From Flammulina velutipes (Eukaryota; Basidiomycota; Agaricomycetes; Agaricales; Physalacriaceae): DNA of 48,168 nt. The translations under genes and the position numbers were made by a program. Numbering within the stretch: the first letter of the stretch is position 1; every line of letters begins with the position of its first letter. The stretch lies in assembly GCA_011800155.1 (NCBI GenBank), contig JAALGH010000013.1, forward strand, positions 1 through 48,168, in the 5' to 3' direction. The notes under the pieces are model-generated. The model saw only the letters and a program-made list of their open reading frames with translations. It did no database searches and was not told the DNA's origin. Positions 34,115 through 45,167 of the stretch are shown here, piece by piece.

Positions 34115-34942
34115 ATGAACGACGATGTTTTGCCAAATATCCATTCTCTAGTGCCTGCTTCCTCGCGCTCGCGTCGTGTATCTTTCTGCAGCACTTGTTC
34201 GTTTAAATGTGGCAAAGGTACGTACCGCTATATAGTCTTTTTGGCATAATAGCTCATCGCATCGTCCTGCAGCATCGTTGGAAAATCCGACTCGTCCCTT
34301 TTGACGTGGCCTTCAAGCATTTACGTGGATATCACTATGGGGCCCTCGAACGGACACTGAGGCCAGTGTCGGCGGTGTATTAGCAAGCTACGGGCGATAC
34401 CTGTTCAGACATGTTCGATGCGAGCAATGGACACCAATTTCAACCCTCGATCTCTCTCAACGCGGTATTATCGGACACAGGCCTTTATGGATGACCTCTT
34501 GCGCGCGCATTACAAGTTCGAGGCGGCGAAAGGCAAATGCAGACTTACACTGATCGCAGCTGGCACAGGTGCGCCTCATTGCGATGCTCTAACTGTTCAT
34601 TAACACCCTCCGTAGACATCGTGTAGACATTTCGTGCGGTGTTCAGACATCCCGACCTCTCCTTCCGCCCCATATCGAGCTAGGCTGTTGAAAATTTGTC
34701 GGTTTCCAATATCCTCCCCGGTTTCATTTCCTGACGGCTATGCAGACACCCACAACGCTAGATCCGTGGAGCGCCTACGTCGACTTGGAGATAACGCCGT
34801 GGTGGCTCGCGACATATCACAGAACGGGGCAGGTCGACGCGTCCGTCAGTCTCACCTTTAATGGTGCGTTTGCCTTCTGCCAAACGAGCTGTTGCTGACG
34901 CCCACGAAGGTCCTGCGCTGGACATCTATAGATTCTTCGGCA
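34115..34942 (+). CDS. Possible small hypothetical genes, weak support
   Basis: ATG 34115 opens a short frame with SFCSTCSFKCGK, followed by a clean intron (GTACGT at about 34211 to CTGCAG at about 34273) and a stop soon after. A second open frame at 34418-34603 reads TNFNPRSLSTRYYRTQAFMD with a helical middle and a possible intron from 34569. I cannot join them or name a family. Either could be the remains of one gene cut by the MITE at 34953. Confidence 0.2.
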
Positions 34943-34944
34943 CT

Positions 34945-34952
34945 CTATGCAC
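34945..34952. repeat. Target-site duplication, left copy, MITE
   Basis: CTATGCAC, identical to 35321-35328. Confidence 0.85.
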
Positions 34953-35320
34953 TAGAGACCTCAACGAGTTACCCGCGGGTGCACCCCCGGATCCCTGCAT
35001 GGGTACCCATGGTCACCGGCCACTGCCCCTGCACCCTTGGCCGGACCCTCCACTTTTGACCCGCGGATCCGGAGGATCCGGGTTTTTTGAGACTCGACCC
35101 ACGGGTACCCATGAAAATAGGCTTATATAGGCTTAATTAGGCAAGGATCCATGGGTACCCGTGGTGGGTACCCATGCATTTTCCATAAATTCTGTCCCCG
35201 CACCCTTGCCAGACCCGGACCCTTTGACCTGCGGATCCAAAGGGTCCGAGTCCGAGGATCCCGGGCCGACGGATCTACCCATGGGTACCCATCTGGACTC
35301 GGACCTCCATGAGGTCTCTA
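34953..35320. mobile_element. hAT-type MITE (368 bp)
   Basis: Perfect 11-bp terminal inverted repeats TAGAGACCTCA (34953) and TGAGGTCTCTA (ending 35320), flanked by the 8-bp duplication CTATGCAC (34945-34952 and 35321-35328). An 8-bp duplication with T at position 2 and A at position 7, and a TAGAG start, are hAT hallmarks. The interior is built of GGGTACCC, GGATCC and GGACCC palindromic words. No ORF of use. Confidence 0.85.
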
Positions 35321-35328
35321 CTATGCAC
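35321..35328. repeat. Target-site duplication, right copy, MITE
   Basis: CTATGCAC. Confidence 0.85.
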
Positions 35329-35443
35329 TAGCCTTAATTAATTATACCAGTCTAACTAGAGGGCATCGTCATACATTATATGGTCTAGCTTAGACTAGCT
35401 CATATAATTAATCGTCCCCTCCAGTATGATAATTAGTTGTCTG

Positions 35444-36558
35444 TACTGGTGCAGATTAGATATTAGATAGCTAGATAGAGATAGGCCAGATATAGACAGC
35501 AGATAGATAGCAGCATTGATAGGATGAGCAGGGAATGAGGATATGTGGCACCAGGAACTACAGATCAGGGGAAATGATGGGGCTGATGGGGGAGAGGATG
35601 GGGAATGCCTGATGGAGGATTGATAGCAGGGTACAATTGTGGGTCCAGCATAAATGCTGGGCTATTGCCAGGATATAGGGTGGGTATATGGGGGCTATAT
35701 AAAGAGTATAAAATAGAAAGTCTTAAAAGTAGCAGGAACAAGCAAGGACAGGTGGTAGCTGCTGAAACCAGCAATAAACAATGTGTGGCGCATTTTTGAC
35801 GAGGAGCACATACCTCGGATCCACCAGGCGTTAGTCTGGCTGTGTTCTCCTTAAAATTTAGATGTGTGCAGCATAAAGAACCGTGTAAAAAGAGGAAGAA
35901 CTGGCTGAGAAACAAGCCAAACATTATTGAAAATCCCTTAAAAAGCACCAAAAAGGGAGCAGCACTTTTCCCTCGCATTGGGGTGACTTCAAGTTACCTG
36001 GAAGTCGTTTATGAACCTTTGGGGCATTGCATATAACACTCAGTTAGTCCCCCAGGTCAGCAGGACCATTGGATTTGATCAAAATACCCAAAAATTCCGC
36101 CACACATCGTCGAGCCACCCCACCTGCTTGCCATCATCTGGGGACATCTTATATTCAAAGATATATGTATATACTCTTATAATCATGAGTTAGATGAGGT
36201 CTGGAGTGTCAAAAATGCGGTCAAAACCTTGGATATACCCCAAATAATGTCCCCCACCAAAGCACACATACCATCAACTTCCTCTAACCTCTGGGCTGTC
36301 CCAATGTATTCTATTATCATTATAGATGATGTATTAACACCCTAGAGGTTCCCCTATTGCCTGAAAATACGAATATCAATAGTACAATAATTTATATCTT
36401 CTCCTTCTACACCAAGAATCACCCCCGCTATCACACATCTGAGTGGTGAATTATTGATTTTAACATCATACAATGTGATTTTACCCTCTCAGAATATGTC
36501 CCAGGTTGAACACCCTTCAATATAGAGCATGGACATTTGAGAATTAGTACAAAGATCA
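35444..36558. mobile_element. Foldback element 4, left part
   Basis: From 35444 the sequence is the inverse of the window's last bases (ending CTGCACCAGTA), so the left arm extends at least to 35444; the true end lies between 35329 and 35444 and cannot be fixed because the right end is outside the window. The core (GTGTGGCGCATTTTTGACG, AGTGCTGCTCCC) matches elements 1-3, the loop matches element 3, and the outer 300 bp are again different (GATAGATAG-rich). Confidence 0.8.
36554..36558. repeat. Target-site duplication, left copy, LTR element
   Basis: GATCA, repeated at 47061-47065. Confidence 0.9.
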
Positions 36559-36856
36559 TGTAACGATTCGATACACGTTCTCCGGTCCGGTTACCGTAAC
36601 ATCATACCGGCCTCATCGTTCCTGTTCTAACTCGTTCGTATTCATAGAAACTGTACTGGTATATAGCTATGCCAGTAACTACTATACCTTGGCTCAAGTA
36701 TATAAGGCTCATGTACTTACCACTGTAAAGTAGACTACTCGGAATTTCAACACATATCCTAGTCATTCTGCGTACTGTTTCTCGCCGGTCGAGAAACCTC
36801 TAAAACAAACAACTACAACTCGTGTGGGCTACGGTAACTCCTACCCGAACCTCACA
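36559..36856 (+). repeat. 5' LTR (298 bp)
   Basis: Identical to 46763-47060. Starts TG, ends CA. A TATA-like GTATATAAGG lies at 36698-36707. Confidence 0.95.
36698..36707 (+). promoter_or_regulatory. TATA-like box of the 5' LTR
   Basis: GTATATAAGG about 140 bp into the LTR, so transcription would start near 36730 and give an R-U5 of about 120 nt. The same site is at about 46902-46911 in the 3' LTR. Confidence 0.5.
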
Positions 36857-37003
36857 TATTTTGACTAGAGCCTAAAAACTCATTCCACAAAACCCACGTC
36901 GACGGATACACCTGGTCTGATCAACCCGGATAACCTCGACTCTCTGCTTAACTCTTTTCTCATACTACGCTTAACCCATTTCCTCGACGAAACTTCGAAA
37001 AGA

Positions 37004-40000
37004 ATGGCCTATGCAACTCGTTCCCGAGTTCGGACGCGCGCGCGCTCTAATTCAGCACCCGGACTCTTAACTCCGACTAAAGGTACGTCTCAAATCAATC
37101 ATCCCGTTTCAAATAATCCGTCGCCAGGTTCTCTGAACCTGTCCTTGCCGGTGTTGTCCGATGCCTCCATTCAGTTGGAGAAGGTGGATGTTGATTCTGT
37201 TGACAACCCTCCCGATCGAGCAGTACACTCTACGTCAGTCTCATCGTGTAGTGAGGACGCGCCTCTGGCCGCCTCGGACAGCGCTGTGGATCATCGTGAT
37301 CCGCAGGCTGCACGTCGTTTGGACCCTGTCCCGGATCACTCGATCCAAGGACATTCCGAAGACGGACAACTATCATCTCGCGGAGACGAAGGTCCCGGAG
37401 AAATCCAAGATAGTAGACAAAAGGCTTCCGTTGAAAGAGACGGAAGCCTGATCTCTTATAATAGTAATGAGAAAGCTTCCACGCCCATATCTAAAGCTCG
37501 TAATAGCTTAACGCGTGAAGAATAGTACCTGATCGGGCGTCGAGAAACTGGCATTAAGATTCTCGATCCATCTGAGTTCAGTTCGGCATCGGAGACCGAC
37601 TCTGAACACGAGCCCGCGTCGCCTGATCTTCCTTATCAAGGAAAAGGCAAAGGAATAGACCCCAGAAACTGGGGTAATATAACTCTGGACCGCGATGAGA
37701 TGGACTATTATGCCCAACAACAACTCATCGCGAGTTTTAGGAGACCAAGGATCAAACCTACTGGGCCCAAGTACTTTGATGAAGGTCTGTTTCCCAGTGA
37801 TAGCAGTAACGGACAAAGACCGTCTGATCACTCGTGGGAATCTGTTTATACTCCGGGCGCACGGGGAAACTCTCCCGTCGCGCCGCCTGGATTAACGCGG
37901 GTACAGACTCCGAGCGCTACCACTCTAAGTGACCCTCGTGAGAAACCCGAAACTAGCTCGAGCGAATCTAGCAACTCGTCGGACAGTACTCCAACTCCTG
38001 CGCCACGCAAGAGTTATAAGACTACTATAGAAAGTGTCGACGAAGACAGTGATAGTGATAAAGACTATTACTTCAACAAACCAAAGCATGTACATTACAA
38101 CAAGGTACATAATGAACCCGTCTCCGTCAATTCAACAACCGTGAAACCCTCTAGAAAGCCTTTGCTGCCCTCAGATAACCCAGATCCCTCATCTCCTTCT
38201 TCGGATAGTGATTCAGAGTCCAAATCGGAATCTGAACCTTCGAAGAAGCAGAAGAAAAGATCATCAGAGGTAAAGAAGCGCAAGCATGTTAAGGCTAAGG
38301 CTAAGGCTAAGATCTCTAAGAAACATCGGTCGTTAACGCCACTCACCGATACCGTGCATGAGCAAATCCGTGACACAGTACAGGGAAAATCGAAGCGTCG
38401 AACTCCCTTGGCCCCTAGTAAAGATCCGTTGAGGTCGGTGAACCAGTTAGCTGGAGGCAGTCACCTGGCCAAGTTGCTGCGGCGCAACAAATCCACGGAT
38501 CCTAGTGATTCCTCCAGTGAATCATCATCATCCTCCGATGATAGCTCAGATGACTCCTCTAGTGAGAGCTCCGAGTCTGACAGCTCGAGCTCTGACGATG
38601 AAGATTCATCTGACTCAAACGGAGATTCTGATTCTTCTTCTCATCACAAGAAGAAAAAGAAGTTGAGTAAGAAAAGCAAGAAGCGGTCGTCTAAGCGAAA
38701 GCGCTCACGGAGAAGCAGCCTGAAACCAGAACCTCCCGCTGTTTACAGTGGCACGGCTGATACGCGCTTGTTCCAAACGTTCCTAGAAGATTCCATGGAC
38801 TATGTGCGTGAGGGACGTGTAAATAAGAAGCTCCGTGTTAAAAAGATAGCACGTTACCTTTCCGGCTCAGCAAAAACCTGGTACATCAGTGCCGTGGCGG
38901 ACGATGTCAAAAGCTGGCGAACCCAGGAATTCTTTGTTGAGTTATATAACCACTGCTTCCCACCAACGTTCCGTATGGAACAGCGTAGGAAACTGGTGAA
39001 TGCTACACAAGGCCCGTCGCAAGGTGTTAGACAGTTTGTACTTCGGCTAAACAAACTGTTTAATACAACTGGTATAACACGAACACGCGAGAAGGTACTC
39101 AAGCTATGGGAAAGCTTGCGGCCCGATATCCAAGGTGGATTGTATCGCGCGGATCTCAACCCAGAGACCGTGTCATACAAACGTTTGGTTCAACGTGCGG
39201 AGCGTATTGAAATGATCCTAGCGATCGAAGAAAATGCGCGTAAGCAGACCCGTGAACTGTCGAGAGGTAAAGAACCTACTCACCGGTCTGGGGATGAACG
39301 AAAGAAGTCTAGATTTGGAAAGCCTAATGGACCTTCCAGATCTTCTTCGTTCGCACTCAACACCCAATCCCAGTCCCGGGATCACGGGCAAAGCAGTAAG
39401 CCAAAGTTCACCCAAAATAAGGGAAAGAGCAACCATAGCTCTAGAGATCGTAAGCCCCAGTTGACGGAACAACAACGGGCAGATTACCTTACCAATAACA
39501 AATGTTTTGGTTGCGGAGAGCCTGGTCATCATAAGTCGCGCTGCCCCAAAGGCCAGTTCGTTCAAGGAAAAGGAAACCGGCCTCCGGGCGTACAAACTGC
39601 GAGCGCTAAAGTCTCGGATAAATCAAAGTCGAAATCCGACTCAAAATCAGCGCGTAATACAGGCCACGCCGACATATGGACCGGGTCAGTATCGATCGCG
39701 TCTGTGAATATCGGTATTGACCCCGATCAATCTCGTACCGAAAGGGAACCTGACGGTGATCTCTTGAGAGATATATTCGGAGTTAACGTCAGAATAAGTA
39801 GGCCTGAGAGCCCCACCCTCGACGATAACTCAGTGGAAGCTCTGTTTGAAACACCAATAGTACCCCGTTTCATAGCGGATAGCTTGGGAACTATCTGGTA
39901 TACATATGAGCTTCTTAGGGATAGTCATGAGGCAATCAGCAATGAATTACCAGCGTTGTTGACTGTTTCCGAATCCGAATCAGAAACGGACTCTTCAGAA

Positions 40001-40594
40001 GCAGACACTGATGAGGATATGCCTGCACTTAATGATGTGAGCGACTCGGAGGATGAAGGAGATTTTGATCTTCCCGACAATCCTGCCAATAGGGAATCTG
40101 GGGATGATGATACTCCCTCGTTGGTTCACACCTCTAACACAGAGGATAAAGACTCACAAGTAGGTGTATCCGAGTCCGTGAATGAGCGACCTTCGGGAGA
40201 GACCGAGGAATCAGATATGTCATTGGATTGGGATGATGACTCACTTTCTGGTGGCGCGCCTCCGCCTCCAGTACCTCCCCTTCCGAAGCCGAGGATAGTC
40301 AGGCCTCGGCAGTGCATTGGGGTTCCCCGACGCTGTAAGATCTGCAAACGACGTCGCCATTTCAGAATATGTCGAACTAACCCAGACAGACCGGGATACC
40401 TCACCATGTGTGAGTGTGAATTCCCTTTTGGCGAAAAGGGGTACCTACTCTATCACGGGGCCAGACGAGGGAAAGACACGGTAGTTCCCTCCCTCCCGCT
40501 CGTATCGGAGACTTTTGGGCACACGGGATCACCTATCTACTTTCACGTTCAGGCCCCTTCCCAGGAGAGGATCCTTCGAATCCCAGGATCGTGA
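37004..40594 (+). CDS. Gag polyprotein with an in-frame TAG at 37523-37525
   Basis: From ATG 37004 the frame is open to 40594 except for one TAG; the same frame continues directly with YLIGRRETGIKILDP. The first 500 residues are Ser/Asp/Glu and Lys rich. The retrotransposon gag domain follows at about 38740-39240 (SGTADTRLFQTFLEDSMDYV, SGSAKTWYISAV, LWESLRPDIQGGLY). A CCHC zinc knuckle, CFGCGEPGHHKSRC, is at about 39503-39544. The C-terminal 350 residues are an acidic extension ending in an additional Cys set (CKICKRRRHFRIC and CECEF, about 40330-40425). Gag packages the RNA in the cytoplasmic particle. The TAG could be a read-through stop or a C to T change of CAG. Confidence 0.85.
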
Positions 40595-41244
40595 ATCGTG
40601 AGATACGAACCTATCAAGCGCGAGGCGCGTACATCGTAATGGATGACGCGTATAGTGGACGAGAAGCCGTTCTACCCACTCGATATGCCCGGCACCCTAC
40701 TTTTTCCATCGTAGAATGGTACGCCCGTGTACGCGCCCGGGATAATGGATTAATTTTCGATCGCATTCCTGAACGGTATCAGTGGATGGAATCGCACTGG
40801 ACGGGAGATTCATTCCCATGTTTAGGCGAATTGGACACCGATACCGTGGCTACGTATTTGAACTTGCACGCCCCATGGATAGGCGGTGGCAAGAAACGAT
40901 TTGATCGTCCAGTTCTACGATTTATGGTATCAAAATCAGTAGACCTAGGAGGCTTTGAGATATACGATCATCACCTTGTATTCTCAACATTCTTACCTGA
41001 AAGATATACCTTCAATCCCCAGTTTGATCTTGCAAGCTGGTACGAACATCAACTGGTTGATGCGCCACTCTTGTTACAAGAGCAATGGGATGCCTGGGGA
41101 TCTACAGTAACCCAACGAAGTCCTATGTTGGGATTTCTCTCAGACGAGTTCGGAAGGGAGCCCCAATTAGAACATACCTCGACGGAATCTAATACCTTCT
41201 ATCCCGAGCTATGGAAGATGGTTGAACAAGACCCGACTACCTAG
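40414..41244 (+). CDS. Gag-pol linker ORF in the -1 frame
   Basis: Open in the -1 frame from 40414 and overlapping gag by about 180 bp. From about 40570 it reads as genuine protein (RIVNREIRTYQARGAYIVMD and RPVLRFMVSKSVDLGGFEIY). It has two similar segments, SIVEWYARVRARD and DLASWYEHQLVD. It ends at TAG 41242-41244, nine bases before the next open frame, and is most likely the N-terminal part of pol separated by one-base shifts on each side. AAAGGGG at 40435-40441 fits the X-XXY-YYZ slippery form in the gag frame but lies well before the point where the new frame looks coding. No known domain. Confidence 0.6.
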
Positions 41245-41252
41245 GTTGTTAT

Positions 41253-44200
41253 ATGGCGGCCGAACATCTTATGAACCGCGTTAGACAAGATAGTCAGCTT
41301 GAGTTGAATTGGACTCGTCGAATAGCGCGCCAAACGATCTTGATTCCAATAGAACAAAGGGACAACTTCTTGTTACATGAACTAGCTGACTTCACACGGT
41401 CAAGGTTACAATACTACGGTCCTAGCGAAAATGGGGTATTAGGACTTACTCCTGCAGAAGTGTGTCAGGAAATCCTAGATACCTTCTTCGACCCATTTAG
41501 GCTACAGCAGCTTGAGGGAACGCGCCCGTTCCAAGACTTTGTAAAAGACGTCGCAGATAGCCTTAGCCATCTGCTACCCGTTGACTTCCATGAACGAGAC
41601 GACGAAGGAGTGCCACTCCTTCGTGTCAATAACATGGATTTTCTATCCGCGGGGGCTCAAATTCCGAGAGGGAAGTTCCCCGCGGTTCAGCGCAATGCCT
41701 CTCGAGTCAAGGAGTCGGGTCGACGAGTGCCTCGTCCGATCATCATTGCTGTTTTAATGAATGGACACCCAGCTCGGGCGCTCATCGATACAGGCTCGAT
41801 GACGGACATGGTCTCTACTACCTTGTTAGACCAGCTCCGACTTAAGAAAGTCGAGCTCACTCACCCGTTAGCCCTGCAATTGGCTGTACAAGGGTCATGT
41901 TCGAAGATAAATTGGGGAGCTCACGCTAGGTTCCAGTATCAAGGCATAGATGAGGAGCACTATTTTGATGTGGCCAACCTCTCGGGCTATGATATGATTC
42001 TTGGCACTCCATGGCTGCACCAACATAGTGTTTCTGTCGGATTTAATGATCCAAAGGTGGTAATAGGCAGCGTTAAGGGCTTACCTATCAGCAACGGCCC
42101 ATGGATCGCAGAAGTTGTAACCAACGCCACTCAACTCAGTGATGAGGATCGTTTGGAAAAAGCTCGAACTGAGGTATTGGAATATGCGCGACCTCTGTTT
42201 AAGAAAGCATCAGAAACTCCACTTCCACCACTTCGAGCAATAAACCATCAGATACCTTTGATTGACGAGCACAAAGTGTATCCGTGGCGTTCAGCAAAAT
42301 GTCCGGAAAAGTTCCGAGACCAATGGGCCGAAAAACGCGATGGTTATTTAAAAACTGGAAGGTGGCGCGTCGTGGCAGAAAAGAACGCGTCGCCGATGAT
42401 GATTCTTCCTAAGATCGACGATCCAAAGCGAATCCGAGTCGTTTGTGACTTTCGCCCGCGGAATAGCAATACACGAAAGCTATCGTCTCCTATTCCTGAT
42501 CCTCAGGCCATACGACGTCGAGTAGCTAAGGCCAAATTTCGCTCAACAATGGACGGAAGCGACGCATTTGAGCAAGTTCGCATTGAACCAGCTCACGTCT
42601 CGCGGTCTGCCATGCAAACACCCGATGGGGTCATGATTAGTGAAGTCATGCAGCAGGGCGACTGTAACGCACCTGCTACGTTTCAGAGTATAATGTACTA
42701 CCTATTCGCATCCTACATTGGACGCTGGATGGATGTTTACTTGGATGACATCATCATCTATTCTGAATCTATCGAAGAACACGTAGAACATTTGAAAACA
42801 GTCATACAAATACTAGCAGAAAACAAATTTTACCTTGCGGAACGTAAGATGCGCCTCTTTGCGCGCCAGGTTAAGATTCTCGGTTGCATCGTCGATGACG
42901 ATGGTATCCGTATGGATCCTCATAAAGTCGACTCTGTCTTGAAGTGGCCTACGCCAACGAACCGGGACCTTCTGCGTGGCTTCCTTGGTTCGGTGGGATA
43001 CTTGGCAGATGACGTTGACTCAGTACGGATTCCTATGGGGATTCTGAGTGGCATTACCGGTGACGCTGTACCCTTTCGATGGGGATACACGGAACAAAGA
43101 GCCTTCGAAGATATCAAGAATAAGATCGCAGAGGGTAGTGAAAGGAACCGTACCCCTCTGGATTACTCCGAAGGCGCTCCCCCAGTTTGGCTTATCACCG
43201 ACGGGTGCGCCACAGGTATTGCGGGAGTTGTCGTCCAAGGCGACGACTGGAAAACTGGTAATGTTGCCGCGTACTATTCGGCCAAGCTCAGCGCTGCACA
43301 GCAGAACTATCCGGTTCATGAAATAGAAGCGCTAGCTGGTGTCGAAACCATGCTGCGCTACCGCGATATCCTGCAAGGGCAGAAGTTTACTTGGGTAACA
43401 GATCATAAGGGATTGACGTACCTGTTGAACCAGAAAGACCTTTCCGGACGGCAGGCGCGCTGGCTGGAGAAGCTCAGCTCGTTCGATTTTGATGTCAAGT
43501 ATCTGCCGGGTACGGAGAACGTACTGGCAGATGCACTATCTCGCATCTATGCCAATGACGCTAAGGGTACTATGCGAGCGCGCAGTGAGTACACGTATCA
43601 TGATGTGCATGATAACGACGTACTGGACGGATTTAATGTCACTCGACCCGTCTTGGTGGGGTCTGAGGCCGCGGCAAAATTGAACGTATCGACACTTGAT
43701 GCAGCGCCTATGGCCTTGCGTACACGAAAGGAGGTCGATTATAATCCAAGCAAACGGGCTAAACAGAGAGTGTCAGATTCTACCTCATTTGCACGAAAAA
43801 TGAAGGGTAAAATCACGTTCAAAGGTCCAAGACCTGGAACACGAATGGAGGGCGGGGAGGTGGAAGAGGATATCGTACAAACGATTGAATCTAACACTCA
43901 CCGAGATGATACTCCTTCAAATAAATCGACAGATGTGCGGGACGAGCCCAACACAAGCAGCGCGTGGGACGAACCCAGCAATAGCGATATGCGGGATGTG
44001 CCCAACATGAACAACGTGGGGGACAAACCCGTCGCGACCGACGCGTGGGACACACCCGACGCGACGCGTACCCAATCAAGCCCCAGGGCAAGTAAGAACG
44101 AATTTGCAAAAGGACGGGTCATAGATCAAGACCAAGTCCCTGATTCCGCTTTGGGAAAGTGGTATGTGCCTAGCGCGAGGTCACGTTTCGCGCTAGGCAC

Positions 44201-45167
44201 ATACCAAAATTCCCACGCCACCGACTCAAATGCCACGCTCGAGGGAGATTCCTTCCTCGACGTCGTATCTGGAGGGCGCGTGGGAATGGATTTATTAGAA
44301 ATCATACGCCATCGCTATTCTAATGACAATGCATTCAAAGCTATAATTAGTAAGCCAAAAGAGTACCGAAACTTCGAGTACACTGCAGATGGATTACTCT
44401 ATCTAAAGGTACAAGATGACTCTCAGCTATTATGCATCCCGGACATCACTCATCAAGGTCGACGAGTCCGGGAAATCGTCATTGATGAGGCACACTCGTT
44501 ACTGGCGCATTTGGGATCACGCAAGACTATCAGCTATCTGCGTGCCCATGTTTGGTGGAAAACTATGGCACATGATACAGATTTATTCTGTAAATCATGT
44601 TCTACATGTGCACAAATAAAGCCAGATAATCAAAAGCCGTACGGACAGCTAAGACCACTTGGGCCGCCGAACCATCCATGGGATGTTATCGGAATCGATT
44701 TCATGGAGCCATTGCCGCTATCTAAAGACCGCGACGGGACATATGATTCGTTAGTCGTCATTGTGGACCATCTTACTGGAATGGTACATCTCGTACCCGG
44801 TCGCACCACATACAAAGCTCGCGATGTGGCAGAACTGGTATTTTCAGAAGTCTACAAACTTCATGGCATGCCACGCGCGATCGTTAGCGACCGCGATAGC
44901 AAATTCACAAGCCAGTTTTGGAAACACCTTAACCACCTTGTTGGAACGAAACTCAAAATGTCGTCGGCATACCATCCGCAATCTGATGGATTGACAGAGC
45001 GTGCGAATAGAACCATTGAACAAATGCTTCGTCAATGTATCGCACCAAACCAGAAAGACTGGGTAGCTAAGCTACCTGCTATCGAGTTTGCCATCAATCT
45101 GGCGCGATCGGAAACTACGGGCTATTCCCCGTTCTTTCTGAACTCTGGACGCATTCCCGCTCAATGA
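41253..45167 (+). CDS. Pol: protease, reverse transcriptase, RNase H, integrase core
   Basis: 1304 codons. Aspartic protease: RALIDTGSMTD at about 41775-41810 with flap-like YDMILGTPWL. Reverse transcriptase: KIDDPKRIRVVCDFRPRN, QQGDCNAPATFQ and catalytic YLDD at 42738-42749. RNase H: LITDGCATG, HEIEALAG, TDHKGL and LADALSR (43190-43550). A low-complexity spacer follows (43890-44240) with AWDEP/DMRDVP repeats. Integrase: zinc-binding HSLLAHLG then CKSCSTC, and the D, D, E core in GIDFMEPLP, VSDRDSKF and DGLTERANRT (44690-45010). It stops at TGA 45165-45167 just after GRIPAQ, where the integrase should go on. It copies and inserts the element; the missing integrase end would abolish a single polyprotein. 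Confidence 0.9.
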   Translation: MAAEHLMNRVRQDSQLELNWTRRIARQTILIPIEQRDNFLLHELADFTRSRLQYYGPSENGVLGLTPAEVCQEILDTFFDPFRLQQLEGTRPFQDFVKDVADSLSHLLPVDFHERDDEGVPLLRVNNMDFLSAGAQIPRGKFPAVQRNASRVKESGRRVPRPIIIAVLMNGHPARALIDTGSMTDMVSTTLLDQLRLKKVELTHPLALQLAVQGSCSKINWGAHARFQYQGIDEEHYFDVANLSGYDMILGTPWLHQHSVSVGFNDPKVVIGSVKGLPISNGPWIAEVVTNATQLSDEDRLEKARTEVLEYARPLFKKASETPLPPLRAINHQIPLIDEHKVYPWRSAKCPEKFRDQWAEKRDGYLKTGRWRVVAEKNASPMMILPKIDDPKRIRVVCDFRPRNSNTRKLSSPIPDPQAIRRRVAKAKFRSTMDGSDAFEQVRIEPAHVSRSAMQTPDGVMISEVMQQGDCNAPATFQSIMYYLFASYIGRWMDVYLDDIIIYSESIEEHVEHLKTVIQILAENKFYLAERKMRLFARQVKILGCIVDDDGIRMDPHKVDSVLKWPTPTNRDLLRGFLGSVGYLADDVDSVRIPMGILSGITGDAVPFRWGYTEQRAFEDIKNKIAEGSERNRTPLDYSEGAPPVWLITDGCATGIAGVVVQGDDWKTGNVAAYYSAKLSAAQQNYPVHEIEALAGVETMLRYRDILQGQKFTWVTDHKGLTYLLNQKDLSGRQARWLEKLSSFDFDVKYLPGTENVLADALSRIYANDAKGTMRARSEYTYHDVHDNDVLDGFNVTRPVLVGSEAAAKLNVSTLDAAPMALRTRKEVDYNPSKRAKQRVSDSTSFARKMKGKITFKGPRPGTRMEGGEVEEDIVQTIESNTHRDDTPSNKSTDVRDEPNTSSAWDEPSNSDMRDVPNMNNVGDKPVATDAWDTPDATRTQSSPRASKNEFAKGRVIDQDQVPDSALGKWYVPSARSRFALGTYQNSHATDSNATLEGDSFLDVVSGGRVGMDLLEIIRHRYSNDNAFKAIISKPKEYRNFEYTADGLLYLKVQDDSQLLCIPDITHQGRRVREIVIDEAHSLLAHLGSRKTISYLRAHVWWKTMAHDTDLFCKSCSTCAQIKPDNQKPYGQLRPLGPPNHPWDVIGIDFMEPLPLSKDRDGTYDSLVVIVDHLTGMVHLVPGRTTYKARDVAELVFSEVYKLHGMPRAIVSDRDSKFTSQFWKHLNHLVGTKLKMSSAYHPQSDGLTERANRTIEQMLRQCIAPNQKDWVAKLPAIEFAINLARSETTGYSPFFLNSGRIPAQ
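44161..44205. repeat. Perfect 18-bp inverted repeat within pol
   Basis: 44161-44178 is the exact inverse complement of 44188-44205, with the 9-nt loop GGTCACGTT. It lies in the spacer between RNase H and integrase and is translated as WYVPSARSRFALGTY. Confidence 0.95.

Noticed and set aside
40435..40441. Programmed -1 slippery site AAAGGGG in gag
   Set aside because: The gag frame still looks coding about 120 bases further on, so the shift more likely lies near 40565 and fits a one-base loss.
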